Assembly (NCBI RefSeq): GCF_900635955.1
Contig: NZ_LR134201.1
Span: 1,302,001 to 1,366,000, forward strand
Reading direction: 5' to 3'
Length of the DNA stretch: 64,000 nt
Source of the DNA: Cedecea lapagei
Lineage (GTDB): Bacteria > Pseudomonadota > Gammaproteobacteria > Enterobacterales > Enterobacteriaceae
Below, in pieces: positions 6,546 to 15,883 of the stretch. Position 1 is the stretch's first letter. Each line of letters begins with the position of its first letter. The notes below the pieces were generated by a model. That model saw nothing but the letters and a program-made list of their open reading frames with translations, was not told the DNA's origin and did no database searches. The translations under genes were made by a program, and so were the position numbers.

Positions 6546-8687
6546 TTACGCCTGCTGAGCCGACTGAATCGCGGTCAGAGCGATGGTGTAGACGATATCG
6601 TCCACCAGCGCGCCACGGGACAGGTCGTTAACCGGCTTGCGCATACCCTGCAGCATTGGCCCGATGGAGATCAGGTCTGCAGAACGCTGTACCGCTTTAT
6701 AGGTGGTGTTACCGGTGTTCAGGTCTGGGAAGATGAACACGGTCGCACGGCCCGCAACAGGAGAGTTTGGTGCCTTAGACTTAGCAACGTCGGCCATTAC
6801 CGCAGCGTCATACTGCAGCGGACCGTCGATGACCAGGTCAGGGCGTTTTTCCTGAGCGATACGGGTAGCTTCACGCACTTTCTCAACGTCGCTACCTGCG
6901 CCGGAATTACCGGTTGAGTAGGAGAGCATGGCAACGCGCGGGTCGATACCGAAAGCGGCGGCGGAGTCAGCGGACTGAATCGCGATCTCTGCCAGCTGCT
7001 CTGCGGTTGGATCCGGGTTGATTGCGCAGTCGCCGTAAACATAAACCTGTTCAGGCAGCAGCATGAAGAACACGGAAGAGACCAGAGAGCTGCCCGGTGC
7101 CGTTTTGATCAGCTGCAGCGGTGGACGAATGGTGTTCGCGGTGGTGTGAACGGCGCCGGAAACCAGGCCGTCAACTTCGTCCTGCTCGAGCATCAGGGTG
7201 CCCAGCACGACGTTGTCTTCCAGCTGTTCGCGGGCAACCGCTTCGGTCATGCCTTTGCTCTTACGCAGCTCAACCAGACGGGCAACGTAGCTTTCGCGAA
7301 CCACTTCTGGATCGACGATTTCGATGCCTGCGCCCAGCTCAACGCCCTGCGCCGCAGCAACACGGGTGATTTCATCCGGGTTACCCAGCAGCACACAGGT
7401 CGCGATACCGCGTTCAGCACAGATAGCTGCAGCTTTAACGGTACGCGGTTCGTCACCTTCCGGCAGCACAACGCGTTTACCGGCTTTACGAGCCAGTTCG
7501 GTCAGCTGGTAACGGAACGCTGGAGGAGAGAGACGACGGCTGCGCTCGGAGGTCGCGGTCAGGGATTCGATCCAGTTAGCATCGATGTGGCTTGCCACAT
7601 ACTCCTGCACTTTTTCAATACGCTGATGGTCGTCGGTTGGGACTTCAAGGTTGAAGCTCTGCAGGCTCAGAGAGGTCTGCCAGGTATTGGTGTCAACCAT
7701 GAACAGCGGCAGACCGGTAGCGAAAGCACGCTCGCACAGCTTGCTGATGCGCGGGTCCATTTCGTAGCCGCCGGTCAGCAGGATAGCGCCGATTTCTACG
7801 CCATTCATTGCGGCCAGGCAGGCGGCAACCAGCACGTCCGGGCGGTCTGCAGAGGTGACCAGCAGAGAACCTGGGCGGAAGTGTTCCAGCATGTGCGGGA
7901 TGCTGCGCGCGCAGAAGGTCACGGATTTCACGCGGCGGGTATGGATGTCACCTTCGTTTACGATGGTCGCATTCAGGTGGCGAGCCATATCGATTGCGCG
8001 GGTAGCAATCAGTTCGAAGCTCCACGGCACGCAGCCCAGCACCGGCAGCGGGCTGTCGGCAAACAGCTGCTTAGGATCGATGTTAGCGATGCTCGCTTTG
8101 CTGGAGTCGTCGAAGATCTCGGACAGGTCCGGACGGGTGCGACCCTGCTCATCAACCGGGGCGTTCAGTTTGTTAATGATAACGCCGGTGATGTTGGTGT
8201 TTTTGCTGCCGCCGAAGCTGCTGCGGGTCAGTTCGATGCGCTCTTTCAGCTGCTCCGGAGAGTCGTTGCCCAGAGACATCACGAAGACGATTTCCGCATT
8301 CAGGGTTTTGGCAATCTCGTAGTTCAGCGCCTGAGCAAACTGGTGTTTGCGCGTCGGTACCAGGCCTTCAACCAGCACCACTTCAGCATCTTTGCTGGTC
8401 GCATGGTAGTTGGCGATGATCTCTTCCATCAGCACGTCCTGCTGGTTGCTGGACAGCAGGGACTCAACGTGGCCCATGTTCAGCGGCTCGGCGGCCGGGA
8501 TGGTGGAGTTCGCGCGGATGATGCTGGTGGTCTGGTCTGGCGTATCGCCGCCGGTACGCGGCTGGGCGATAGGTTTGAAGACGCTCAGGCGAACGCCTTT
8601 TTGTTCCATAGCACGGATAACGCCAAGGCTTACGCTGGTAAGGCCGACGCTGGTTCCGGTAGGGATCAGCATAATAGTACGGGACAC
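6546..8687 (-). CDS. pta: Phosphate acetyltransferase
   Basis: Pta converts acetyl-CoA and phosphate to acetyl phosphate and CoA, the first step of acetate excretion and the source of acetyl phosphate for protein acetylation and response-regulator phosphorylation. At 713 residues it is the long enteric form. An N-terminal P-loop-like DRTGG/BioD-type regulatory half begins MLIPTGTSVGLTSVS. The catalytic PTA_PTB domain occupies roughly residues 390-705, with blocks RVVLPEGDEPRTVKAA and VFIFPDLNTGNTTYK. It is transcribed leftward behind ackA, separated by 85 bp holding a 10-bp hairpin. It is intact. Confidence 0.98.
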   Translation of the reverse strand: MSRTIMLIPTGTSVGLTSVSLGVIRAMEQKGVRLSVFKPIAQPRTGGDTPDQTTSIIRANSTIPAAEPLNMGHVESLLSSNQQDVLMEEIIANYHATSKDAEVVLVEGLVPTRKHQFAQALNYEIAKTLNAEIVFVMSLGNDSPEQLKERIELTRSSFGGSKNTNITGVIINKLNAPVDEQGRTRPDLSEIFDDSSKASIANIDPKQLFADSPLPVLGCVPWSFELIATRAIDMARHLNATIVNEGDIHTRRVKSVTFCARSIPHMLEHFRPGSLLVTSADRPDVLVAACLAAMNGVEIGAILLTGGYEMDPRISKLCERAFATGLPLFMVDTNTWQTSLSLQSFNLEVPTDDHQRIEKVQEYVASHIDANWIESLTATSERSRRLSPPAFRYQLTELARKAGKRVVLPEGDEPRTVKAAAICAERGIATCVLLGNPDEITRVAAAQGVELGAGIEIVDPEVVRESYVARLVELRKSKGMTEAVAREQLEDNVVLGTLMLEQDEVDGLVSGAVHTTANTIRPPLQLIKTAPGSSLVSSVFFMLLPEQVYVYGDCAINPDPTAEQLAEIAIQSADSAAAFGIDPRVAMLSYSTGNSGAGSDVEKVREATRIAQEKRPDLVIDGPLQYDAAVMADVAKSKAPNSPVAGRATVFIFPDLNTGNTTYKAVQRSADLISIGPMLQGMRKPVNDLSRGALVDDIVYTIALTAIQSAQQA

Positions 8688-8742
8688 GGTATAACCTCTT
8701 TCGTTTTCGCGAGCAGGAGCGCTCGCTCGACTCAGAAAACAA

Positions 8743-8766
8743 CACCGCCAGCTAAGGCTGGCGGTG
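8743..8766. promoter_or_regulatory. Perfect 10-bp hairpin in the ackA-pta intergenic region
   Basis: CACCGCCAGC and GCTGGCGGTG form a perfect stem around a TAAG loop. On the leftward transcript it is followed by TTGTTTTC, only a modest T-rich tract, so it may be a partial terminator or an mRNA-stabilising hairpin that sets the ackA to pta ratio. Confidence 0.7.
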
Positions 8767-8772
8767 AGGGAA

Positions 8773-9975
8773 TCAGGCGGTCAGGCGGGATGCATCCTGA
8801 GCGATGACCAGCTCTTCGTTGGTGGTGATAACCACCGCCGGGCGGGTGCCTTCCTTGTTGATGAAGCCAGATTTGCCGAAGCGGGCAGCCAGGTTGCGCT
8901 CGTGATCAACGTCAAAGCCCAGCACGCCCAGTTTGCCCAGCGACAGTTCACGAACCATCGCGGCGTTCTCACCGATACCGCCGGTGAAGACCACTGCGTC
9001 CAGACGGCCGTCCATCAGTGCGGTGTAGGAGCCGATGTATTTCGCCAGGCGATGGCAGTAGACGTCCATTGCACGTTTAGCGTCTTCTTTTGTCGCGTAG
9101 TTGTCTTCAACGTAGCGGCAGTCGCTGGTCACTTCGGTCAGACCCAGCAGGCCAGACTCTTTGGTCAGCATTTTGTTGATCTCTTCCACGCTCATGCCCA
9201 GGGCATCGTGCAGGTGGAAGATGATAGCCGGGTCGATGTCGCCGGAGCGGGTACCCATCACCAGGCCTTCCAGCGGGGTCAGACCCATGGAGGTATCAAC
9301 GCATTTGCCGTTACGGATAGCAGAAACGGAACCGCCGTTGCCCAGGTGGCAGGTGATGATGTTCAGCTCATCAACCGGCTTGTTCAGCATTTTTGCGGCT
9401 TCCTGAGTCACATAGAAGTGGCTGGTGCCGTGTGCGCCGTAGCGACGAACGCCGTGCTCTTTGTACAGTTTGTACGGCAGAGCATAGAGGAAAGACTCTT
9501 CCGGCATGGTCTGATGGAACGCGGTGTCGAACACAGCAACGTTTTTATCAGCCAGCGCAGGGAAGGATTTCAGGGCTTCAGCGATACCGATCAGGTGGGC
9601 CGGGTTATGCAGCGGTGCAAAAGAGGCAGAATCTTTGATACCCTGAATCACGGAATCATCGATAACCACGGAGCTGGTGTATTTTTCACCGCCGTGTACG
9701 ATACGGTGACCGATTGCGGTCAGCTGAGCAGACAATTCTGGTTTTTCTGCCAGAATCTTATTAACGATGAAGTTAAGAGCTTCGCTGTGAGCGGCACCTG
9801 CACCCAGAGCCGCTTCTTGTTTAGCGCCGTCCAGCTTCCATTTGATGCGGGCTTCAGGAAGGTGGAAACACTCTGCTAAACCAGAAAGGTACTCTTCACC
9901 GTTTACAGCATCGATAATTGCGAATTTCAGTGATGAGCTACCGCAGTTCAGAACCAGTACTAGCTTACTCGACAT
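8773..9975 (-). CDS. ackA: Acetate kinase
   Basis: AckA converts acetyl phosphate and ADP to acetate and ATP, completing the Pta-AckA overflow pathway in the cytoplasm. The 400-residue protein has the family length and both acetokinase signatures: VLVLNCGSSSLKFAI near the N-terminus (nucleotide binding) and HRIVHGGEKYTSS near residue 167 (the conserved histidine and arginine of the active site). Further blocks are CHLGNGGS and TGGIGEN. The ATG at 9975 is the standard start. It is the first gene of the leftward ackA-pta unit and is divergent from yfbV. Confidence 0.98.
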   Translation of the reverse strand: MSSKLVLVLNCGSSSLKFAIIDAVNGEEYLSGLAECFHLPEARIKWKLDGAKQEAALGAGAAHSEALNFIVNKILAEKPELSAQLTAIGHRIVHGGEKYTSSVVIDDSVIQGIKDSASFAPLHNPAHLIGIAEALKSFPALADKNVAVFDTAFHQTMPEESFLYALPYKLYKEHGVRRYGAHGTSHFYVTQEAAKMLNKPVDELNIITCHLGNGGSVSAIRNGKCVDTSMGLTPLEGLVMGTRSGDIDPAIIFHLHDALGMSVEEINKMLTKESGLLGLTEVTSDCRYVEDNYATKEDAKRAMDVYCHRLAKYIGSYTALMDGRLDAVVFTGGIGENAAMVRELSLGKLGVLGFDVDHERNLAARFGKSGFINKEGTRPAVVITTNEELVIAQDASRLTA

Positions 9976-10312
9976 GGAAGTACCTATTTTTGATACGTGG
10001 CTAAAAAAACGTCAGTGAGTCTATCAGCGTAGCGCATGATGACGCGGACATTTATGATTAACGTCATGCCAAAAGCGTTTTTCGGCATGGCGAAGAAAAT
10101 TACTCAGAGTTTATGCCATATTCCCGAAGCTGCAGGTCACGGCGATGTAAAAGAATGTTTGACAGCGTGTGGTTTCCCCACTACGGCCATCAAGGCCGGC
10201 ACAGGGTAGCAGATAGAGGCTCGTAAAGACAAAATTTTTTGAACGATGTCATTTAGAGTTGCTGAGTTATAAAATTATTTTATTTTTTATATGTAGAGTT
10301 GAGGTATGAGCC
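9976..10312. other. Divergent intergenic region ackA / yfbV (337 bp, no gene)
   Basis: This region must hold the leftward ackA and rightward yfbV promoters. A TTGACA hexamer lies at 10158-10163, and the last 60 bp before yfbV are very A/T-rich. I see no open reading frame with family support and no clear FNR or ArcA site that I would place with confidence. Confidence 0.5.
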
Positions 10313-10768
10313 ATGTCGACACCCCAGAATAGCCATGTTAGCTGGTTTAGCTTGTTCGGCCGTGGGCAACACTACTCGAAGACCTGGCCGCTGGATAAGC
10401 GCCTGGCGCCGGTGTTTATTGAAAACCGTACGATCCGCGCTACCCGCTACGCCATTCGTTTTATGCCGCCGCTGGCGGTGTTTACGCTGAGCTGGCAAAT
10501 CGCGCTAGGCGGCCAGCTTGGTCCTGCGGTGGCGACGGCGCTCTTTGCCTGTAGCCTGCCGATGCAGGGGCTGTGGTGGCTCGGAAAACGTTCGGTCACG
10601 CCGCTGCCGCCGTCAACCCTACAGTGGTTCTATGACGTTCGCATGAAACTTCAGGAGGCTGGCCAGGCGCTGGCGCCGGTTGAAGGCAAGCCGGATTACC
10701 AGGCGCTGGCGGACGTGCTGAAGCGCGCCTTCAAACAGCTGGATAAAACTTTCCTGGATGATTTGTAA
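10313..10768 (+). CDS. yfbV: YfbV, UPF0208 inner-membrane protein
   Basis: This 151-residue protein matches E. coli YfbV in length and along its whole sequence. Two hydrophobic segments lie at about residues 45-65 (IRFMPPLAVFTLSWQIAL) and 70-90 (VATALFACSLPMQGLWWL), giving a hairpin membrane topology with a long cytoplasmic tail. YfbV has been linked to confinement of the Ter macrodomain and chromosome organisation in E. coli, but its mechanism is not settled. The ATG at 10313 is the family start. It is divergent from ackA and upstream of yfbU. Confidence 0.95.
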   Translation: MSTPQNSHVSWFSLFGRGQHYSKTWPLDKRLAPVFIENRTIRATRYAIRFMPPLAVFTLSWQIALGGQLGPAVATALFACSLPMQGLWWLGKRSVTPLPPSTLQWFYDVRMKLQEAGQALAPVEGKPDYQALADVLKRAFKQLDKTFLDDL

Positions 10769-10863
10769 TTACCCTACGGTTGCGCATATAAAGGAAGGCA
10801 CACTTTCTTACAGGTTATTCCCGTCATAACCTGTATCTTTCCATGCACCAAAGGAGTCAGGAA

Positions 10864-11358
10864 ATGGAAATGACTAACGCGCAACGTCTGATTTTATCTA
10901 ACCAATACAAGATGATGACGATGATGGACCCGGATAATGCCGAGCGCTATCGTCGTCTGCAAACCATCATCGAACGCGGCTATGGCCTGCAAATGCGCGA
11001 GCTGGATCGCGAGTTTGGCGAGCTGAAAGAAGAAACCTGCCGCGTTGTTATCGACATCATGGAGATGTATCACGCGCTGCATGTCTCCTGGACCAACCTG
11101 AAAGAGAGTCAGGACATCGACGAACGTCGCGTCACCTTTATGGGCTTTGACGCCGCCACCGAAGCCCGCTTCCTGGGCTATGTTCGCTTTATGGTGAATA
11201 TTGAAGGTCGTTATACCCATTTTGACGCCGGCACCCACGGCTTTAACGCCCAAACCCCGATGTGGGAAAAATACCAACGAATGCTGAAGGTGTGGCATGC
11301 CTGCCCGCGTCAGTATCACTTAAGCGCCAACGAGATTGCGCAGATTATTAACGCCTGA
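10864..11358 (+). CDS. yfbU: YfbU family protein
   Basis: This is a 164-residue YfbU/UPF0304 protein, nearly identical in layout to the E. coli one. It is helical and soluble with no catalytic motif that I recognise. Overexpression and toxin studies in E. coli give hints at a role in cell death, but no molecular function is firmly assigned. The start is the ATG at 10864 (MEMTNAQRL), preceded by AAGGAG; an in-frame ATG 21 bp upstream lacks family support. It lies 13 bp upstream of yfbT and is probably co-transcribed. Confidence 0.95.
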   Translation: MEMTNAQRLILSNQYKMMTMMDPDNAERYRRLQTIIERGYGLQMRELDREFGELKEETCRVVIDIMEMYHALHVSWTNLKESQDIDERRVTFMGFDAATEARFLGYVRFMVNIEGRYTHFDAGTHGFNAQTPMWEKYQRMLKVWHACPRQYHLSANEIAQIINA

Positions 11359-11371
11359 GGAGAGACGCGTA

Positions 11372-12031
11372 GTGAAGTGTAAAGGTTTCTTGTTTGATTT
11401 GGATGGTACGCTGGTTGACTCCCTCCCTGCCGTAGAACGTGCGTGGGTAAACTGGGCAAAACGTTTTAATATTTCCCCGGAAGAGGTATTGGGCTTCATT
11501 CATGGCAAGCAGGCTATTACCTCACTGCGCCACTTCATGGCCGGTGCCTCCGAGGAAGAGATCCAGCAGGAGTTCCTCCGCCTGGAGAAGCTTGAATCTG
11601 AAGATACCGACGGTATCGTGGCTCTGCCGGGGGCTGCGGCACTGCTTGCTCATCTGAATGAAGCCGGTATTCCCTGGGCCATCGTCACTTCAGGTTCCGT
11701 GCCTGTGGCGTCGGCTCGACGTCGTGCCGGCGGGTTACCTGAGCCGGAAGTGTTCGTTACGGCTGAGCGAGTAGCGCGGGGTAAACCTGAACCTGATGCC
11801 TATCTGCTCGGCGCCCGGCTGCTTGGGCTGGAGCCGGAAGAGTGTGTGGTTGTTGAAGATGCCCCGGCCGGCGTGCTTTCCGGACTCGCTGCGGGCTGCC
11901 ACGTGATTGCGGTTAATGCCCCGGCGGAGACACCACGGCTCGAGCACGTGGATTACGTCCTCACCTCCCTGACAGAGCTGCTGGTCCAGAAATTACCGGA
12001 CGGCACGGTCGAAGTGTTAAGAAAACACTAA
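11372..12031 (+). CDS. yfbT: HAD-like sugar phosphatase YfbT (HxpA)
   Basis: This is a 219-residue haloacid-dehalogenase phosphatase that removes phosphate from small sugar phosphates in the cytoplasm. Motif I is FDLDGTLVDS at the N-terminus (nucleophile and acid aspartates). Motif II is the serine/threonine in IVTSGS, motif III the lysine in RGKPEPDAYL, and motif IV VVVEDAPAG. I chose the GTG at 11372, 11 bases after GAGGAG, because it matches the E. coli N-terminus (VKCKGFLFDLDG); a start further upstream would overlap yfbU. A terminator follows directly. Confidence 0.94.
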   Translation: MKCKGFLFDLDGTLVDSLPAVERAWVNWAKRFNISPEEVLGFIHGKQAITSLRHFMAGASEEEIQQEFLRLEKLESEDTDGIVALPGAAALLAHLNEAGIPWAIVTSGSVPVASARRRAGGLPEPEVFVTAERVARGKPEPDAYLLGARLLGLEPEECVVVEDAPAGVLSGLAAGCHVIAVNAPAETPRLEHVDYVLTSLTELLVQKLPDGTVEVLRKH

Positions 12032-12042
12032 TCCCATGATTT

Positions 12043-12067
12043 AACCCCGCATTTGCGGGGTTTTTTT
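12043..12067 (+). terminator. Rho-independent terminator after yfbT
   Basis: The stem AACCCCGC/GCGGGGTT with an ATTT loop is followed by a run of seven T's. Confidence 0.92.
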
Positions 12068-12122
12068 ATGGCATTCTCGTCTACATTCAATTCACCACTT
12101 TTCAGCCAGTCAGGGACTCGTT

Positions 12123-13955
12123 TTGAATTCGGAACTCATTTGGGTGTTGTCGTTGCTGGGGGTTGCCGTCCTGCTGTTCGCCACAGGAAAGATGCGTATG
12201 GACGCGGTGGCCCTGTTGGTGATTGTGGCTTTTGTCCTCAGCGGTACGTTAAGCCTGAGCGAGGCCTTTTCCGGGTTTAGCGACCCGAACGTTATCCTGA
12301 TTGCCGCGCTGTTCATTATTGGCGACGGGCTGGTACGTACCGGCGTAGCCACCAAAATGGGGAGCTGGCTGGTGGACGTTGCGGGCAGCAGCGAAACCAA
12401 AATGCTGATTCTGCTGATGGTGACGGTAGCCGGGCTGGGCGCATTTATGAGCTCAACCGGCGTGGTGGCCATTTTTATTCCGGTGGTTATCAGCGTCTCA
12501 ATGCGCATGAAAATCCCCCCCTCCAGACTGATGATGCCGCTCAGCTTTGCCGGGCTGATCAGCGGCATGATGACCCTCGTTGCTACACCGCCCAATCTGG
12601 TCATCAACAGTGAGCTGCTGCGCGAGGGGCTGGCGGGCTTCCAGTTCTTTAGCGTAACGCCGATTGGCCTGGCGGTGCTGGTGCTTGGCATCCTTTATAT
12701 GCTGGTGGCTCGCTGTGCGCTTAAAGGGCAGGGTGAAGAGGCGGGTAAAGAGAGCTGGAAGCGCCGTTCTTTCCGCGATCTGATCAAAGAGTACCGCCTG
12801 ACCGGGCGGGCGCGTCGGTTGGCTATTCGTCCCGGTTCGCCGATGGTCGGCCACCGGCTGGATGATTTGAAGCTGCGTGAGCGCTATGGTGCTAACGTCA
12901 TCGGCCTTGAGCGCTGGCGCCGCTTCCGGCGTGTGATTGTCAACGTGACAGGGGGAACGGAATTCCGGGCGCGGGATGTCTTGCTGATTGATATGTCAGC
13001 CTCTGAGGTTGATTTACGTGAGTTTTGCGGCGAACAAATGCTGGAGCCTATGGTGCTGCGCGGCGAGTATTTCTCGGATCAGGCGCTCGATGTGGGCATG
13101 GCGGAAGTTTCGCTGCTGCCTGAGTCAGAGCTCACCGGGCAGACCATCAGAGAGATGGCCTTCCGAACCCGATACGGCCTTAACGTAGTCGGTTTACGGC
13201 GAGCGGGTGAAGCAATGGAAGGGCTGCTGGTCGATGAGCCCGTTCAGCTGGGCGATATTATGCTGGTGGTCGGCGACTGGAAGCTGATTAACCAGCTCTC
13301 ACAGCAGAACCGCGACTTTCTTGTACTCAATCTCCCGGTGGAGGAACGAGACGCCTCGCCGGCCCATAGCCAGGCACCACATGCGATCTTCTGCCTGGCG
13401 CTGATGGTCGCGCTGATGCTGACTGACGAAATTCCTAATCCGATTGCCGCGATTATTGCCTGCCTGCTGATGGGCAAGTTCCGCTGTATTGATATGGAAA
13501 GCGCCTATAAGGCGATTCACTGGCCGAGCATTATCCTGATTGTCGGGATGATGCCTTTTGCTCTGGCGCTGCAGAAAACCGGCGGGGTGGATTTAATCGT
13601 TCAGGGGCTGATGGAGTTCGGCGGCGGGTACGGGCCTTACATCATGCTGGTTTGCCTGTTTGTGATGTGTGCGGCTATCGGACTTTTTATCTCCAATACC
13701 GCAACGGCAGTACTGATGGCACCGATAGCGCTGGCCGCCGCCAAATCGATGGGCGTTTCGCCTTATCCTTTTGCGATGATAGTGGCGATGGCGGCCTCAG
13801 CGGCGTTTATGACCCCGGTATCGTCGCCGGTGAACACGCTGGTGCTGGGGCCGGGTAACTACAAGTTTAGCGACTTCGTGAAGCTCGGCGTGCCGTTTAC
13901 TATCATTGTGATGATCGTGAGCGTTGTGATGGTGCCGATGCTGTTCCCGTTCTGA
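12123..13955 (+). CDS. yfbS: YfbS, SLC13-type (DASS) anion transporter with TrkA-C domains
   Basis: This 610-residue inner-membrane transporter has the length of E. coli YfbS. Membrane domains of the divalent anion:sodium symporter family flank a central cytoplasmic part of about residues 200-395 that carries two RCK_C/TrkA-C domains. Conserved signatures are STGVVAIFIPVV in the N-half, ATPPNLVINS, and SNTATAVLMAPIALA in the C-half. The transported anion is not known. The start is a TTG at 12123, giving MNSELIWVL, which aligns with the E. coli N-terminus; no ATG fits. A REP-like hairpin follows six bases after the stop. Confidence 0.93.
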   Translation: MNSELIWVLSLLGVAVLLFATGKMRMDAVALLVIVAFVLSGTLSLSEAFSGFSDPNVILIAALFIIGDGLVRTGVATKMGSWLVDVAGSSETKMLILLMVTVAGLGAFMSSTGVVAIFIPVVISVSMRMKIPPSRLMMPLSFAGLISGMMTLVATPPNLVINSELLREGLAGFQFFSVTPIGLAVLVLGILYMLVARCALKGQGEEAGKESWKRRSFRDLIKEYRLTGRARRLAIRPGSPMVGHRLDDLKLRERYGANVIGLERWRRFRRVIVNVTGGTEFRARDVLLIDMSASEVDLREFCGEQMLEPMVLRGEYFSDQALDVGMAEVSLLPESELTGQTIREMAFRTRYGLNVVGLRRAGEAMEGLLVDEPVQLGDIMLVVGDWKLINQLSQQNRDFLVLNLPVEERDASPAHSQAPHAIFCLALMVALMLTDEIPNPIAAIIACLLMGKFRCIDMESAYKAIHWPSIILIVGMMPFALALQKTGGVDLIVQGLMEFGGGYGPYIMLVCLFVMCAAIGLFISNTATAVLMAPIALAAAKSMGVSPYPFAMIVAMAASAAFMTPVSSPVNTLVLGPGNYKFSDFVKLGVPFTIIVMIVSVVMVPMLFPF

Positions 13956-13960
13956 TAGCT

Positions 13961-13986
13961 CCCCTCGCCCCGAAAGGGGGAGGGGG
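13961..13986. repeat. REP-like G/C hairpin between yfbS and yfbR
   Basis: CCCCTCGCCCC pairs with AGGGGGAGGGG around a short GAA loop. It belongs to the same C-rich/G-rich palindrome type found elsewhere in the window and sits between the convergent yfbS and yfbR genes. It has no T-run. Confidence 0.65.
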
Positions 13987-13992
13987 AAGCCT

Positions 13993-14592
13993 TTAAAGCG
14001 GCGAATCCTGGCTGATTTCATCCAGCGAGAGCTGGAAGCTTGGCACAAAGACCTGCATAAAATAGTCCATCTCCGGGCTTTGCCGCTCGGCCAGGGTTTT
14101 CTCCAGGCGACTTTTAGCCAGCAGGAACTCGTTATTGCCTGCCGACAGCTCTTCCAGGCATTTAAGGTAAGCGCAAAGCGCATCCGCCTGCTTCACCAGC
14201 GCTTTTTCTTCTTCGCTGCAGCGGTGCTCATCAATCAGCGGCGCCCAGATATCGCGCAGCTCTTCCGGCACCATCTCAATCAGCTTCTGCTGAGCAATCT
14301 TTTCAATGGCTTTGTATTCATGCGCGATTTGCGAGTTGAAGTATTTTACCGGCGTGGGCAAATCCCCGGTCAGCACTTCGCTGGCATCGTGGTACAGCGC
14401 CAGAAGCGCAATCCTTTCAGCGTTAACGTTACTGTTAAACTTGCGATTCTTGATGGCGGCCAGCGCGTGGGCAACCATGGCGACCTGCAGACTGTGTTCG
14501 GACACATTTTCGGTGCGGACGTTGCGCATCAGCGGCCAGCGGTTAATCAGTTTCAGACGGGAGAGGTGGGCAAAGAAATGGCTCTGACTCAT
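13993..14592 (-). CDS. yfbR: 5'-deoxynucleotidase YfbR
   Basis: YfbR removes phosphate from deoxyribonucleoside 5'-monophosphates and takes part in the dCTP-to-thymidine salvage route. The 199-residue protein has an HD-domain metal site: the histidine of EHSLQVAMVAHAL near residue 33, then YHDASEVLTGDLPTP near 68, and the distal aspartate in KQADALCAYL. I chose the ATG at 14592 (MSQSHFFAHLSRLKL), which matches the E. coli start; the frame stays open upstream but without similarity. It lies downstream of alaA on the same strand. Confidence 0.96.
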   Translation of the reverse strand: MSQSHFFAHLSRLKLINRWPLMRNVRTENVSEHSLQVAMVAHALAAIKNRKFNSNVNAERIALLALYHDASEVLTGDLPTPVKYFNSQIAHEYKAIEKIAQQKLIEMVPEELRDIWAPLIDEHRCSEEEKALVKQADALCAYLKCLEELSAGNNEFLLAKSRLEKTLAERQSPEMDYFMQVFVPSFQLSLDEISQDSPL

Positions 14593-14668
14593 AACGTTCT
14601 CGCGGTGACAACTCGGTGAGATCATTGTGAGGGGAGAAGGGGGACATTGCAAATGCCCCCCGACAGGC

Positions 14669-15883
14669 TTACTGATGGTAGTGGCCGAGGAAACGTCCAA
14701 GTTTGGCAATCGACATTTCTAAGTCATCAACGCGCGGCAGCGTCACGATGCGCACGTGATCCGGCCACGGCCAGTTAAAGGCTGTGCCCTGAACCAGCAG
14801 GACTTTCTCCTGCAGCAGGAAGTCCAGCACCATCTTCTGGTCGTCATGGATATTAAAGCGCTTAGCGTCAATTTTCGGGAACATGTAGAGTGCGCCGCGT
14901 GGCTTGACGCAGGAGACGCCGGGGATCTCGTTGATCAACTCCCAGGCGCGGTTGCGCTGTTCGTACAGGCGACCGCCGGGCACGATAAACTCGCTGATGC
15001 TTTGGTAGCCACCCAGCGCGGTCTGAATCGCATGCTGGGCCGGAACGTTGGCGCACAGACGCATCGACGCCAGCATTTCCAGTCCTTCAATGTAGCCTTT
15101 TGCGTGCTTCTTCGGCCCGTTGAGCACCATCCAGCCCTGACGGAAACCGGCCACGCGGTAGGTTTTTGACAGACCATTAAAGGTAATCGTCAGCAGGTCT
15201 GGTGCCAGCGCCGCAATCGAGTGGTGCTCGGCGTCGTCATAAAGAATTTTGTCGTAAATCTCATCGGCGAAAATAATGAGGTTATGCTGGCGAGCGATTT
15301 CGACAATCTCAAGCAGCAACTCTTTAGAATAGACTGCGCCGGTAGGATTGTTCGGGTTGATTATCACGATGCCACGCGTGCGCGGCGTGATTTTTGCGCG
15401 GATATCGTCGAGGTCCGGGAACCAGTCGGACTCTTCATCGCAAAGATAGTGAACCGCTTTGCCGCTGGAGAGCGAGACAGCGGCAGTCCAGAGCGGGTAG
15501 TCTGGCGCTGGAACCAGCATTTCGTCGCCGCTATTCAGCAGGGCCTGCATTGACTGGACGATGAGTTCAGAAACGCCGTTACCTATATAGATGTCTTCGA
15601 CGGTCACATCCCGCATTCCACGTGCCTGATAGTGCTGCATAATGGCCTTGCGGGCAGAAAACAGCCCTTTGGAGTCGCAGTATCCCTGGGCGGTTGGAAG
15701 ATTGCGGATCACATCAACAAGGATTTCATCCGGCGCTTCAAAACCAAACGGCGCGGGGTTTCCAATGTTGAGCTTAAGCACTTTATTGCCTTCTTCTTCG
15801 AGGCGTTTTGCCTCTTTCAGAACCGGGCCGCGGATGTCATAACAGACATTATCAAGTTTGCTGGATTTTTCGATGGGGGACAT
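14669..15883 (-). CDS. alaA: Alanine aminotransferase AlaA
   Basis: AlaA is a PLP-dependent class I aminotransferase that makes alanine from pyruvate with glutamate as donor. The 404-residue protein has the substrate-loop motif NPNNPTGAVYSKE near residue 176, the ADEIYDKILYDD block near 206, and the PLP lysine at Lys240 in NGLSKTYRVAGFRQGW. An arginine for the substrate carboxylate is in HVRIVTLPR near the C-terminus. It is followed by yfbR on the same strand and is divergent from lrhA across a 1-kb gap. Confidence 0.96.
   Translation of the reverse strand: MSPIEKSSKLDNVCYDIRGPVLKEAKRLEEEGNKVLKLNIGNPAPFGFEAPDEILVDVIRNLPTAQGYCDSKGLFSARKAIMQHYQARGMRDVTVEDIYIGNGVSELIVQSMQALLNSGDEMLVPAPDYPLWTAAVSLSSGKAVHYLCDEESDWFPDLDDIRAKITPRTRGIVIINPNNPTGAVYSKELLLEIVEIARQHNLIIFADEIYDKILYDDAEHHSIAALAPDLLTITFNGLSKTYRVAGFRQGWMVLNGPKKHAKGYIEGLEMLASMRLCANVPAQHAIQTALGGYQSISEFIVPGGRLYEQRNRAWELINEIPGVSCVKPRGALYMFPKIDAKRFNIHDDQKMVLDFLLQEKVLLVQGTAFNWPWPDHVRIVTLPRVDDLEMSIAKLGRFLGHYHQ

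Noticed and set aside
7146..8807. Open reading frame of 553 codons on the plus strand, antisense to pta
   Set aside because: It mirrors the highly biased codon use of pta, has no ribosome site or recognisable family, and pta itself is certain.
8764..9879. Open reading frame of 371 codons antisense to ackA
   Set aside because: It is a shadow of a highly expressed gene; its translation is low-complexity without motifs.
14624..14642. G-rich tract upstream of yfbR as another REP-like element
   Set aside because: It has the G-rich half but no matching C-rich arm, so the evidence is too weak.
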